Positions 35,901 to 42,628 of a DNA stretch of 42,628 nucleotides are shown here, in pieces. The notes beneath the pieces are model-generated. The model saw only the letters and a list, made by a program, of their open reading frames with translations. It was not told where the DNA came from and made no database searches. The stretch spans positions 1-42,628 of the forward strand of contig NZ_BAFK01000027.1 of NCBI RefSeq assembly GCF_000296695.1. The letters are read 5' to 3'. The stretch comes from Rheinheimera nanhaiensis E407-8. Lineage in GTDB: Bacteria > Pseudomonadota > Gammaproteobacteria > Enterobacterales > Alteromonadaceae. The translations under genes were made by a program, and so were the position numbers. Each line of letters begins with the position of its first letter. Position 1 is the stretch's first letter.

Positions 35901-37413
35901 CAAATATCAGGCTATTACTACTGGCATCAAGGGCGGCAAATTTTGCGGTTAAATCTTCCATCCGGCCGCTTTGGGTATGGTAGCGCCACAGTTTGTCCTG
36001 GTGGAAAAAATACAGCTGATGCTGATGGGCAAAAAAGCCGTAACTGCGATGATCAAACAAGCGCTCGTCCGCAGCATTGGCCAGTGGCAATGGCTCAGTA
36101 GCGGCGGTTTGTGGGTTAAACAACTTAAGGCCAATACCGGTGTGCAAGAACAAGTGGCCATTGGGGGCTGGCAGGAGCTGAATGACAGTGCCATCGTGAT
36201 AATAGGCCTTAGGATCGCTTGATACAAAGTGCTGATTGATGGTGTTATTGCTCAAATCAATCTTATTCAGGCCATTAGCAGTGCCCACCCACAACATGCC
36301 CTGATGGTTTAACATGCTGTACACCCGGTTATCACTAAGCTGCTGTGCCGGCCCTGTCAGTTGGCTGAGATTTTCAAATGCCTCACTGCGCGGCTGCCAG
36401 TAATAAGCGCCATCATCACGTGAGGCCAGCCAAAAGCCACCGTCCTTATCAGCAACAATATCCAGAATACTGTTATCTGACAGCGCCAGTTTGGCTTCAT
36501 TAAAGGACAGCAGTGTGCTCAGTTCGCCCGTTAGCGCGTTAAAACGCAGTAAGCCCAGCTCGGTCGGTACCAGCGCTTCGTCGCCCTGCCACAACAGTTG
36601 CCAGATATTACGCTTAGCAATCTCAGTGTTAACCTTATAGGGCCTTTGTTGCTGCAGGTAAGCGTCAAGCTCAGGCAGGCTAATGCTATACAAGCCTTCA
36701 ACGGTGCCAATCCACAGTTTGTTATGCGCGGTACTTAGCACCTTTACGTGCTGTTGGTCGACACTGCTGTTGCTCAGGTCAACATGGGCGATAAATTGCG
36801 GCTGGCCAGTAGTAAGGTCATAAGCGATGACGCCATTATAGGCGGCAAGTAAGGCATAGTGCTGGTATAGATAGACGCGGCGTAGCCAGCCGTCAGCCTG
36901 ACCAGCCTCTGTTAAATCGAACAATTTACGGGCACTGCCATCCTGGCGGGAGATTTGCAACAGGGCGTAATCGGTGATGGCTAACAGGTTGTCGTTATCC
37001 TGCTCGACAAGGTCAACAAAGGCATAGCTGTGCAGCGTTTCAAACTGCTGCTGCAACTGTGTCAGCAGGGTCATTAAGCCGCTTTGGCTGTTGTAATAGT
37101 ACAACTGGCCACTTTCGGTGCCGGCATAAATTTGCTGATTACGGCTTAGCAGTAAGCGGCTGAATGATACTTCGCGCAGGCCGTAATCGGCGGTACTTAA
37201 CTGTACGATTTGGTTACTGTCGTAGCGGTTTAAGCCACCGGCGGTGGCCAGCCATAAAAAACCGTCCTGATCGAGCATTAAATCGTTAATGCTACCCTGA
37301 GATAAGCCCTGATCCGGCGTTAGCGGCCGTAATAGCGGCGCTGCAGGCAGGCTAAAGGCACTGAGTAGCACCAATACTGCGGCGTATCGCAAAAACTGCG
37401 GCAGAAAATTCAC
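32911..37413 (-). CDS. Periplasmic-propeller sensor with PAS, GGDEF and EAL domains
   Basis: 1500 residues. Order: signal peptide (about 1-25), a two-component-regulator type beta-propeller (about 30-690, many short propeller strands such as DGFLWLATAGGLNRYD), a Y_Y_Y domain (about 695-785), one membrane helix (about 785-805, LMYLLLLALAAYKLY), a coiled coil, PAS domains (about 830-930 and 945-1060), GGDEF, then EAL. The GGDEF motif is intact at about 1153 with an RESD inhibitory site five residues before it. The EAL domain has EVLLRW for EALLRW, DDFGTGYSSL, IDRSFV and AEGVE, so both activities are possible. It senses a periplasmic ligand and alters c-di-GMP. The start is GTG with GGGAG. A palindrome at 37454-37472 lies upstream. 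Confidence 0.95.
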   Translation of the reverse strand: MNFLPQFLRYAAVLVLLSAFSLPAAPLLRPLTPDQGLSQGSINDLMLDQDGFLWLATAGGLNRYDSNQIVQLSTADYGLREVSFSRLLLSRNQQIYAGTESGQLYYYNSQSGLMTLLTQLQQQFETLHSYAFVDLVEQDNDNLLAITDYALLQISRQDGSARKLFDLTEAGQADGWLRRVYLYQHYALLAAYNGVIAYDLTTGQPQFIAHVDLSNSSVDQQHVKVLSTAHNKLWIGTVEGLYSISLPELDAYLQQQRPYKVNTEIAKRNIWQLLWQGDEALVPTELGLLRFNALTGELSTLLSFNEAKLALSDNSILDIVADKDGGFWLASRDDGAYYWQPRSEAFENLSQLTGPAQQLSDNRVYSMLNHQGMLWVGTANGLNKIDLSNNTINQHFVSSDPKAYYHDGTVIQLLPAPNGHLFLHTGIGLKLFNPQTAATEPLPLANAADERLFDHRSYGFFAHQHQLYFFHQDKLWRYHTQSGRMEDLTAKFAALDASSNSLIFAALPSRQTSLLVSKPDEVWLWQPDSGQQRLLYRHDNYLPQSQRIADTAVLDKHNRLWVGISGIGLLGFDAQTLTLQHRFNIRESLVSDAIYSLQTDQFDEIWFSSHKGLARLNPDLLQIELFSRDDGVDTHEYNSGAATMLDNGQLAFGSMRGVTLVQPALLQQPPVTPDVIITGIRVLSGELKPLYSNLNNRHFTLSHQDLGITLDFSAMSFSYNHKMRYRYWLSGASNINFPLQSDNSVMFPQLKPGNYQFHVVALSPDSGIESEPATLTLTVQAAPWQSGWAKLMYLLLLALAAYKLYRFRRRQHAEIQQAHQKVQLSEQRLKQALQSVNSGAWEWSANTNQLYAARIHTMLGYPENINPLTMQQHMTLIHPDDRTSFASQWQRFLHDTSSGFDCTYRMQHQQGQWLWFRDQGKATDIGEDGKLQKVVGTFSNITETRANQEKARLFGEAFQQTRDWVVILDHRQRVLAANQSFAAAFGNMEHYLEQPRTHHLGISLVRRRFYTKLLKELQPGQHWQGEEQVITPDGRERPTLINISAIGEQQQQTFFVLVFTDITAQKQAEDELRYLANYDALTGLPNRALLMDRIYHGIDQAKRDKRSLALCFIDLDKFKQINDSLGHDIGDLLLKEVARRLTLTLRESDTVARLGGDEFVVLLEGYKAEDNISHVARKMLSVVSEPMLLATHTVGVSPSIGIAVYPEDALSAGELLKHADVAMYHAKEAGRNNFQFFTAEMNEKAHMRLARETRLRKALHNDEFVNFYQPIVNSQTRQVVGAEVLLRWQSSEGIVSPAEFIALAEELRLIINMTHDLLERALTDLAKWHDDGHLLYLSVNLSTRHLEQPALADYVRGLLQKYNLSASYLRFEVTESALMRDHQSAIETMLALSELGVQLALDDFGTGYSSLKYLKELPIDGIKIDRSFVQDIGIDSSDETIIEAMLSMANSLGMYCVAEGVETEQQLAFFNRRHCYLIQGYLFAKPMPADAMPAFLQCEL

Positions 37414-37453
37414 AGTAACTCCCGTTTGGTAGCTTTATACATATTATTGGTGC

Positions 37454-37472
37454 TACACCTGTGTCAGGTGTA
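37454..37472. promoter_or_regulatory. Palindromic operator candidate upstream of the GGDEF/EAL gene
   Basis: Perfect 8-bp inverted repeat TACACCTG-TGT-CAGGTGTA centred about 50 bp before the GTG start at 37413. No T-tract follows in either direction, so not a terminator. A TATAAA-like -10 lies between it and the gene on the minus strand, so a bound regulator would cover the -35 region. Confidence 0.45.
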
Positions 37473-37552
37473 AAAACATATAACGAGACGATGGCGATTG
37501 TCCAGCACCGCTCACCAAGCCAACTGCCGTTATTCTGCATTGCGTTAACGGC

Positions 37553-38503
37553 TTAGCGCAGTGTCAACACCCACTGCAACAGACCAAAGGCTAACAGCAA
37601 AAGAAGCAGCAGGCCCTGCATAAAAGCCAGCATTTTTGCTGCGCCGGCAATATCTGCAGCTTCAGGCTCATGTCGTTGGGTTAATCTGCTGCGGCTTATC
37701 TTAGGTTGCTGATAATACACTGGCCCGCCCAGGCTGCGCTGAAGTGCCACGCTGGCACAGCCCAGTAACCAGAATGACAACAGATTGATATTTAACCTGG
37801 GCTGACGCGCCTGATGATAACAGCGCTTAATACCATGTTGTATTGCCAGTATCAGTATGCAGAGTAATTGCGGCGGGGTGTTTAAAAGCCGTATAAGCAT
37901 AGCGGCAGGCCGGCCAAAATAGCGATACGTGGGCAGTTTGCAGTTCCATTGTTGCTGTACCAGCAGTAACAGGCGGTAGCTGAAGGCCGCCAGGCCAGCG
38001 CCGAGCAGAAAATAACACAGCACCCCGATCAGGCTGGTGCTGGCGCGCAGTACCAGGCTTTCAATCACCGCTTTGCTTAATCCCATGGCCGACAGCGTTT
38101 GACATTGCCGTAGCAGCAGCGGCTTAGCCGATTGGCGCGCCAGGCTTAACTGGCCAGCTTGCAGCTGCTGCTGCACCAACATGGCCTGGCCGCGCTGGTT
38201 TTGCCAGTCCAGGCTCAGGTACAGCAATAAGGCGTCCAACGCATAAGGCAGCTCAGATACTGCATACAGCGCATAACCTAACGCAATAAAAGGCAGGCAA
38301 AATACCAGTAACGCCAAAGTGCCGGAAATATACAGTTGCTGGCGCGGGCGGTTGGGGTCGGGGTTAACTTTATTGCCCAACTGGCGGCAAAGAAAACGCA
38401 GCGCCGTCAGCGGGTGATAAGCGTCGGGCAGGGGTAGCAGGCGGTGCAATAACAGCACCGCCAGCAGCAAAGGTGGGTAGACGCTGAGCCCGTCTGGCCA
38501 CAT
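37553..38503 (-). CDS. CobD/CbiB family cobalamin biosynthesis-like membrane protein
   Basis: 316-residue polytopic membrane protein. CbiB/CobD-like features include PDAYHPLTALRFLCRQLGNKV (the HP.. segment), a middle part ALDALLLYLSLDWQNQRGQA, VIESLVLRASTSLIGVLCYF, and YRYFGRPAAMLIRLLNTPPQ. CbiB attaches aminopropanol to cobyric acid; members near mtnN in this bacterial group are often annotated simply as CobD/CbiB-like. Sequence drift is considerable, so the exact reaction is uncertain. It lies 1 bp after mtnN and is probably co-transcribed with it. No other cobalamin genes are in view. Confidence 0.75.
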   Translation of the reverse strand: MWPDGLSVYPPLLLAVLLLHRLLPLPDAYHPLTALRFLCRQLGNKVNPDPNRPRQQLYISGTLALLVFCLPFIALGYALYAVSELPYALDALLLYLSLDWQNQRGQAMLVQQQLQAGQLSLARQSAKPLLLRQCQTLSAMGLSKAVIESLVLRASTSLIGVLCYFLLGAGLAAFSYRLLLLVQQQWNCKLPTYRYFGRPAAMLIRLLNTPPQLLCILILAIQHGIKRCYHQARQPRLNINLLSFWLLGCASVALQRSLGGPVYYQQPKISRSRLTQRHEPEAADIAGAAKMLAFMQGLLLLLLLAFGLLQWVLTLR

Positions 38504-38504
38504 G

Positions 38505-39215
38505 TTATAACTTCACGTGTTGTAGCCGTTGTAGTAGCTCCAGCACCATGGCTGAGCTGTGTTTGGAGGCCACTTCCAGATAGGCTTCAAATGACTGCGG
38601 CGATTCTTTACCGGCAATGTCGCTTAAGCTTCTGATCACCACAAAGGGTGTGTTTAGCATGTGGCACACCTGTGCAATCGCTGCGCCTTCCATCTCCACC
38701 GCCAACATGGCAGGGAATTGCTGGCGGATAGTGGCAATGCGCACAGGGTCGCAGATAAAGCTGTCGCCGGTGGCGATCAGGCCCTTTTTGGTGTTACAAA
38801 ACCCCAGCTTGGTAATGCTCTGCTCGGCGGCTTCAATTAATTTAGGATGGGCAACAAAGGCGGCTGGCATTTGCGGTACCTGGCCCATTGCGTAACCAAA
38901 GGCGGTCACGTCTACGTCGTGATGGCGCACCTCAGTGCTTATCACCACGTCACCCACGTTAAGCTCGGGGTCAAAGCCGCCGGCTGAGCCGGTATTTACC
39001 ACCGCAGCGGGCTTAAATTGCTGGATCAACAGCGCCGTAGCCAGTGCGGCGGCTACCTTACCAATACCTGATTGCACTAACACCACCGGCATACCCGCCA
39101 ATGTGCCCTGATAAAAGGTGTAACCACCGCTCTGGTGTGTGGTCACTTCACTGATTTGCTCTCGCAGCAGCGCCACTTCCGGCTCCATGGCGCCAATAAT
39201 ACCAATAACTTGCAT
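38505..39215 (-). CDS. mtnN: 5'-methylthioadenosine/S-adenosylhomocysteine nucleosidase
   Basis: Hydrolyses methylthioadenosine and S-adenosylhomocysteine to adenine plus the thioribose, feeding methionine salvage and AI-2 precursor formation. It has 236 residues from the ATG at 39215, starting [17 protein letters not shown] as in E. coli; a longer reading up to 39239 was rejected. The catalytic acids are present (E11/E13 region, E176 in VEMEG, D199 in LSDIAG). Confidence 0.96.
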   Translation of the reverse strand: MQVIGIIGAMEPEVALLREQISEVTTHQSGGYTFYQGTLAGMPVVLVQSGIGKVAAALATALLIQQFKPAAVVNTGSAGGFDPELNVGDVVISTEVRHHDVDVTAFGYAMGQVPQMPAAFVAHPKLIEAAEQSITKLGFCNTKKGLIATGDSFICDPVRIATIRQQFPAMLAVEMEGAAIAQVCHMLNTPFVVIRSLSDIAGKESPQSFEAYLEVASKHSSAMVLELLQRLQHVKL

Positions 39216-39230
39216 AAGGGATCTCTGAAC

Positions 39231-39262
39231 AAACAACAAGGCCCTTAGTATAAAGGGCCTGT
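39231..39262 (-). terminator. Terminator of the pirin gene
   Basis: On the minus strand AGGCCCTT-TATACT-AAGGGCCT is followed by TTGTTGTTTG, a T-rich though interrupted tract. It lies between the pirin stop (39305) and the mtnN start. Confidence 0.7.
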
Positions 39263-39304
39263 CGGTTAAAATCCCGTCTTTCTTCTGGGTTATTGCCAGG
39301 CGAT

Positions 39305-40192
39305 TTAGTGCGACAGCACTATGCTCCCCGCCGCCTTATTGTCTGTCAGCGTGCCGTTTTGATAATCACGGAGCGCTTGCTCTATCTCTGCCACGCTGTT
39401 CATCACAAAGGGACCGTATTGTACTACCGGCTCATTAATGGCTGCCCCTGCCAATACCAGCAGGCGGCAGGGCGCTGTGCTGTGTAGCGTCAGGCTATCG
39501 CCCTGGCTTAACACACCGGCATGATGCTCGGGTACCCGGCGCGGTTCGTTGCTGTCAATTACCTGCACATCGCCCTGATACGGATAAACAAAGGCGGTAT
39601 GGCCAGCCGGCAGTGCTAATGTCAGCCTTTGGTCGGCGTTTAGCGCGACGTCGTAATACTGCGGCGCTGTGCTAAGCCCCTGAATCGGGCCACCCTGTTT
39701 AGCCTCTGCCGTTTGCACGGTACCGGCAATCACTTTAATATGGCCCTGTGGCAGCACAAGGGTGGGGATTTGCTCTGGCGCGATATCGACATAAGCGGCC
39801 GGTTTCATTTTTTCTGCCGCAGGCAGGTTTAGCCATAACTGAAAGCCTTGCATTAAGCCTTGCTCCTGCTGCGGCATTTCAGAGTGAATAATGCCGCGTC
39901 CGGCAGTCATCCACTGCACACCACCGCTTTTTAGATGGCCCTGGTTGCCCAGGTGATCTTCGTGCAGCATATGGCCTTCGAGCATGTAGGTCACGGTTTC
40001 AAAACCGCGGTGCGGGTGGGGTGGAAAGCCTTTAATGTAATCACCGGCTTTGTCTGAGCCGAAAAAGTCCAGCATGAGAAAAGGGTCCAGCCGGCTGTGC
40101 TGGTTTTGCCCCAGGCTGCGTTTAATTTTGACACCGGCGCCATCTGAGGTGGCTACCGATGGGATCAGGCGTTGTAGGCTACGTGTTGTCAT
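39305..40192 (-). CDS. Pirin family protein
   Basis: Bicupin iron-binding protein of 295 residues from the ATG at 40192, which has a strong GGAGG site. The metal ligands are H59 and H61 ([15 protein letters not shown]) and H103 and E105 (RGIIHSEMP). Members are quercetinase-like or regulatory proteins; the substrate is unknown. It is followed by a terminator. Confidence 0.93.
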   Translation of the reverse strand: MTTRSLQRLIPSVATSDGAGVKIKRSLGQNQHSRLDPFLMLDFFGSDKAGDYIKGFPPHPHRGFETVTYMLEGHMLHEDHLGNQGHLKSGGVQWMTAGRGIIHSEMPQQEQGLMQGFQLWLNLPAAEKMKPAAYVDIAPEQIPTLVLPQGHIKVIAGTVQTAEAKQGGPIQGLSTAPQYYDVALNADQRLTLALPAGHTAFVYPYQGDVQVIDSNEPRRVPEHHAGVLSQGDSLTLHSTAPCRLLVLAGAAINEPVVQYGPFVMNSVAEIEQALRDYQNGTLTDNKAAGSIVLSH

Positions 40193-40396
40193 GATGACCT
40201 CCGGGCAATTTTTGCCATTAGATACCAAGCAAAACAAAAAGAAAATGGCATATTTGTCCGCTTTTTATCCGAAAAAATAGCATGGTTGCTGAGTGTAGCA
40301 GTTCAGCCAGTGTTAATTCTGCGCCGTTAAGCTGACGGCACTTTGGTTTAAGCATTAACCGCCGGTGGCTTAGGCGGTAACACAAGGAGTATCACC

Positions 40397-40933
40397 ATGA
40401 AAAAGACCCTGTTCGTTGCAACCTTGATGGCGGCCGCTTTTGTCGGCGCTGCGCAGGCTAATGTGAAATGGGATTATGTCGGTGCCGGTTACACTGACGC
40501 CGGTGGCGATGGCCCATACGTTGAGGGTTCATACCGGTTGGATGGTAACTGGGTAGTCGATGCTACCTTTTCGCGCTTATCCAGTGGGCCTTTTGATGTA
40601 AACCTGCTGCAAGCCGGTGTTAACTATCTGACAGGTTTTAAGCTGGACTTTTCACCAACCACGCAAACCTATTTGTTAGCCGGTATCGAGCATGCGTCTG
40701 GCGATGCGGATGACACTGGTGGTTATGGTGGTGTTGGCCTGCGCCATCCGTTAACACCACAGGTAGAGCTGTATTCAGAAGCGACCTATCATTCTATTGG
40801 CGATGATCACGGTAGCCTGGCTGGCGGTATTGCGTTTTACTTAAGCCCGGACTGGGCGATCCGCAGCAATATAGCGCTAAACAGCGGCGATACCAAAAAT
40901 GAGTTCCGTTTTGGTGTCAGCTACCAATTCTAA
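40397..40933 (+). CDS. Small outer-membrane beta-barrel protein
   Basis: 178 residues. A signal peptide ends near residue 21 (GAAQA|N), followed by an eight-stranded-barrel pattern of alternating residues (WDYVGAGYTDAGG, YVEGSYRLDGNWVVDATFSR) and a C-terminal strand ending in Phe (FRFGVSYQF), the Bam signature. It is an OmpA/OprF-like or YfaZ-like small barrel; no specific role. The ribosome binding site AAGGAG is strong. Confidence 0.88.
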   Translation: MKKTLFVATLMAAAFVGAAQANVKWDYVGAGYTDAGGDGPYVEGSYRLDGNWVVDATFSRLSSGPFDVNLLQAGVNYLTGFKLDFSPTTQTYLLAGIEHASGDADDTGGYGGVGLRHPLTPQVELYSEATYHSIGDDHGSLAGGIAFYLSPDWAIRSNIALNSGDTKNEFRFGVSYQF

Positions 40934-40953
40934 GCCCTAAGCTTTGTGCTTTA

Positions 40954-41415
40954 TCACAGCAGCGCCTTATGGCGCTGCTCGTGTTTTAACAGCCAGGCTT
41001 TTTTCTCCAGCCCGCCGGCATAGCCGGTTAGCGTGCCATTGGCGCCAATTACCCGATGGCAAGGCACAACAATGGCAATAGGGTTACGGCCATTGGCCGC
41101 GCCAACTGCCCGCACCGCCTTAGGGTTAGCGATATGCCGGGCAATATCGGCATAGCTACAGGTGCTGGCAAAGGGCACCTTGCCCAACGCTTGCCACACC
41201 TGCTGCTGAAACGCCGTGCCGCTGGCGGCCAGCGGCAGCGAAAACTGCGCTAAGCGCCCGGCAAAATAGGCTGTTAGCTGCGCTGCTGCCGTCTCGGTCA
41301 GCATTGATGGCTCTGCTTGGCCACTATGGCTGACAAAGGCCACTTCGGTAATGCCGCTGTGGTTTGCACTTATTTTAACCGCACCGAGCGGGCTGTCGAT
41401 AAATTGGTAATACAT
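40954..41415 (-). CDS. ogt: Methylated-DNA-[protein]-cysteine S-methyltransferase
   Basis: DNA repair protein that takes methyl from O6-methylguanine onto its own cysteine. It has 153 residues from the ATG at 41415 (AGGA upstream). The active site PCHRV has C119, with the family segment TGYAGGLEKKAWLL after it and a helix-turn-helix (SYADIARHI) before. It starts 14 bp after the Ada-AlkA fusion gene and is probably cotranscribed with it. Confidence 0.96.
   Translation of the reverse strand: MYYQFIDSPLGAVKISANHSGITEVAFVSHSGQAEPSMLTETAAAQLTAYFAGRLAQFSLPLAASGTAFQQQVWQALGKVPFASTCSYADIARHIANPKAVRAVGAANGRNPIAIVVPCHRVIGANGTLTGYAGGLEKKAWLLKHEQRHKALL
40958..40987 (+). terminator. Terminator after the outer-membrane protein gene
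   Basis: Perfect 9-bp stem AGCAGCGCC-TTAT-GGCGCTGCT followed by CGTGTTTTAAC, 24 bp after the stop at 40933. It overlaps the last codons of ogt on the other strand, so the sequence serves as both coding DNA and hairpin. Confidence 0.6.
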
Positions 41416-41429
41416 GCTGATGTCCTGAA

Positions 41430-42628
41430 TTAACTGGCTAAACGAAACCATAACTGTAAGGTGGCATAGCTGCGCCAGGGAGCGAGGTGCTCATGCTCAA
41501 ATGGCTGCGGCTGCTGGCCGGCCGTTTTCAGCGCCTTTTTTATGCCTAAATCATCGGCCAGCCAGATGTCGGTGTCCGCTAAACCACGTAACTTAGCGTA
41601 ACTGACCGTCCAGCGGCCAATGCCTTTAATACTTAACCACTGCTCAGGATCGGCATCTGGTGTGCTTAATACCAGCTGCGCCAGCGCTTTTAAGGTCTCG
41701 CGCCGGGCCTGCGGCACTTTAATCATCTGCAGATCGCTGTCTATTACCGCCCGCGGCGTGGGAAACAAGCGGCGTTGGTTATCCAGCGGTTCACCCAGCG
41801 CCAGCACCAGCCGGTTAAGCTGAGTGCGGGCGCCGGCAACACTGACCTGCTGGCCCAACACCGCGCGGACTCCGGCTTCCCAACTGTCCCACACGCCAGG
41901 TATGCGCAGGCCGCTTTGCAGGCCGCAGGCAAACAGTGCTGAGCCACTAAGAGACTGCTCAATCTGCAGTATATTGGCGTCCAGATCCAGCAGTTGCCTT
42001 ATCTTTTTTACCAAATTTAACAAGCCCTGAGTGCCGGGCCAGCACAAGCTGAGCAGCAGGTTGTCGCCAGTGCCGGGTGCCACTTCAAACCAGCCACGCT
42101 GGCCATTAAAGCAAAAGCTGCGGCCATAACAATTACCGCGCACCCAGTCGACGCCATCCAGCGTGCGGGCGCGCCAAAATGTCAGTAATTGCTGCCACGC
42201 CAGCGGCGGGCGATAACTGAGTGTCAGCTGCAGCATTGTGCTGGGGGGGCTGCTGCGACGGCGGATCGCCGTTGGGCACAATTTCACTTGCTGTAAAAAA
42301 GCATCATTAAAGCGCCTGACGCTGTTAAAGCCGGCCTGATAGGCAATGGCCGTGATCGGCAAATGAGTTTCGTGTAGCAGCTTTTTCGCAAACAGTATTT
42401 GCTGGCATAGCGCGTATTGTTTCGGTGCTATGCCCAGATGCTGCTGAAACAACTTGCGCAGGTAACGCTCGCTTACGCCCAGCCGTTCGGCCAGTTGCTG
42501 CTGGGTGTGTTGTTGTAATCCACCTTCGTCTATTAAGCGTAATGCCCGTTGTAAGGTGGTGTGGCTGCCAAGCCAGGCCGGCGAGCCCGGCGCACTGTCG
42601 GGCCGGCAGCGCAGGCAGGGCCGAAAGC
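41430..42628 (-). CDS. Ada zinc-HTH / AlkA 3-methyladenine glycosylase fusion, N-terminus beyond window
   Basis: The frame is open to the right edge, so the start is not seen. Visible order: the end of the Ada metal-binding domain (FRPCLRCRPD, two of the four zinc cysteines), an AraC-type helix-turn-helix (LAERLGVSERYLRKLFQQHL and a second helix set), then a complete AlkA domain (from about 72 residues in, TMLQLTLSYRPP). The catalytic region is SIKGIGRWTVSYAKLRG followed by IWLADDLGIKK. It would sense DNA methylation, activate transcription and excise alkylated bases. An ATG at 42236 could start AlkA alone. ogt follows. Confidence 0.93.
   Translation of the reverse strand, partial: FRPCLRCRPDSAPGSPAWLGSHTTLQRALRLIDEGGLQQHTQQQLAERLGVSERYLRKLFQQHLGIAPKQYALCQQILFAKKLLHETHLPITAIAYQAGFNSVRRFNDAFLQQVKLCPTAIRRRSSPPSTMLQLTLSYRPPLAWQQLLTFWRARTLDGVDWVRGNCYGRSFCFNGQRGWFEVAPGTGDNLLLSLCWPGTQGLLNLVKKIRQLLDLDANILQIEQSLSGSALFACGLQSGLRIPGVWDSWEAGVRAVLGQQVSVAGARTQLNRLVLALGEPLDNQRRLFPTPRAVIDSDLQMIKVPQARRETLKALAQLVLSTPDADPEQWLSIKGIGRWTVSYAKLRGLADTDIWLADDLGIKKALKTAGQQPQPFEHEHLAPWRSYATLQLWFRLAS

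Overview
The window looks like the chromosome of a Gram-negative gammaproteobacterium. The evidence is a lipA-lipB-ybeD-dacA-rlpA-rodA-mrdA-rlmH-rsfS-nadD-holA-lptE-leuS run and an lnt-corC-ybeY-ybeZ-miaB run, both arranged as in E. coli and Shewanella, together with LPS assembly, lipoprotein acylation and a PEP-CTERM protein. Protein style and gene mix suggest an Alteromonadales-type aquatic bacterium near Rheinheimera/Alishewanella; that placement is inference from memory, not a search.

Layout. 1-1.15 kb: the end of a zinc metalloprotease-like gene and a PilZ protein. 1.2-14 kb (minus strand): lipoate synthesis (lipA, lipB), cell elongation and peptidoglycan (dacA, rlpA, rodA, mrdA), ribosome and NAD functions (rlmH, rsfS, nadD), DNA polymerase III delta (holA), LPS export (lptE) and leuS. 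The genes are tightly packed, many overlapping by 1-8 bp; terminators follow lipA and dacA. 14.1-24.1 kb: ybeL, then an accessory block of an ABM monooxygenase, two tiny coupled membrane proteins, a gamma-glutamylcyclotransferase-like protein, a DCC thiol protein and PnuC. It continues with a truncated anchor-L gene, a PEP-CTERM protein behind a good sigma-54 promoter, a DoxX-ECF sigma-DUF3379 operon, an unknown 91-aa protein, a Lon-like protease and a GNAT acetyltransferase. 24.2-25.9 kb: a secreted subtilisin. 26.2-31.6 kb (minus): lnt, corC, ybeY, ybeZ, miaB. 31.7-31.9 kb: an intergenic multi-hairpin repeat. 31.9-39.2 kb (minus): an EamA transporter, a 1500-residue periplasmic-propeller GGDEF/EAL protein, a CobD/CbiB-like protein and mtnN. 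39.3-42.6 kb: pirin, a small outer-membrane barrel, and an alkylation-repair pair (ogt behind an Ada-AlkA fusion running off the right edge).

How it works together. The two conserved ybe blocks lie on the same strand and are normally neighbours; here about 12 kb of accessory genes sit between leuS/ybeL and lnt. The most unusual items are the orphan HvfX/BufD-like DoxX with its own ECF/anti-ECF pair but no copper-RiPP precursor or maturase nearby, the sigma-54-driven PEP-CTERM gene next to a decayed anchor-L gene, the coupled 59/63-aa membrane proteins, the tandem-hairpin repeat at 31.8 kb, and the Ada-AlkA fusion. No tRNA, rRNA, CRISPR array, insertion sequence or prophage was seen.
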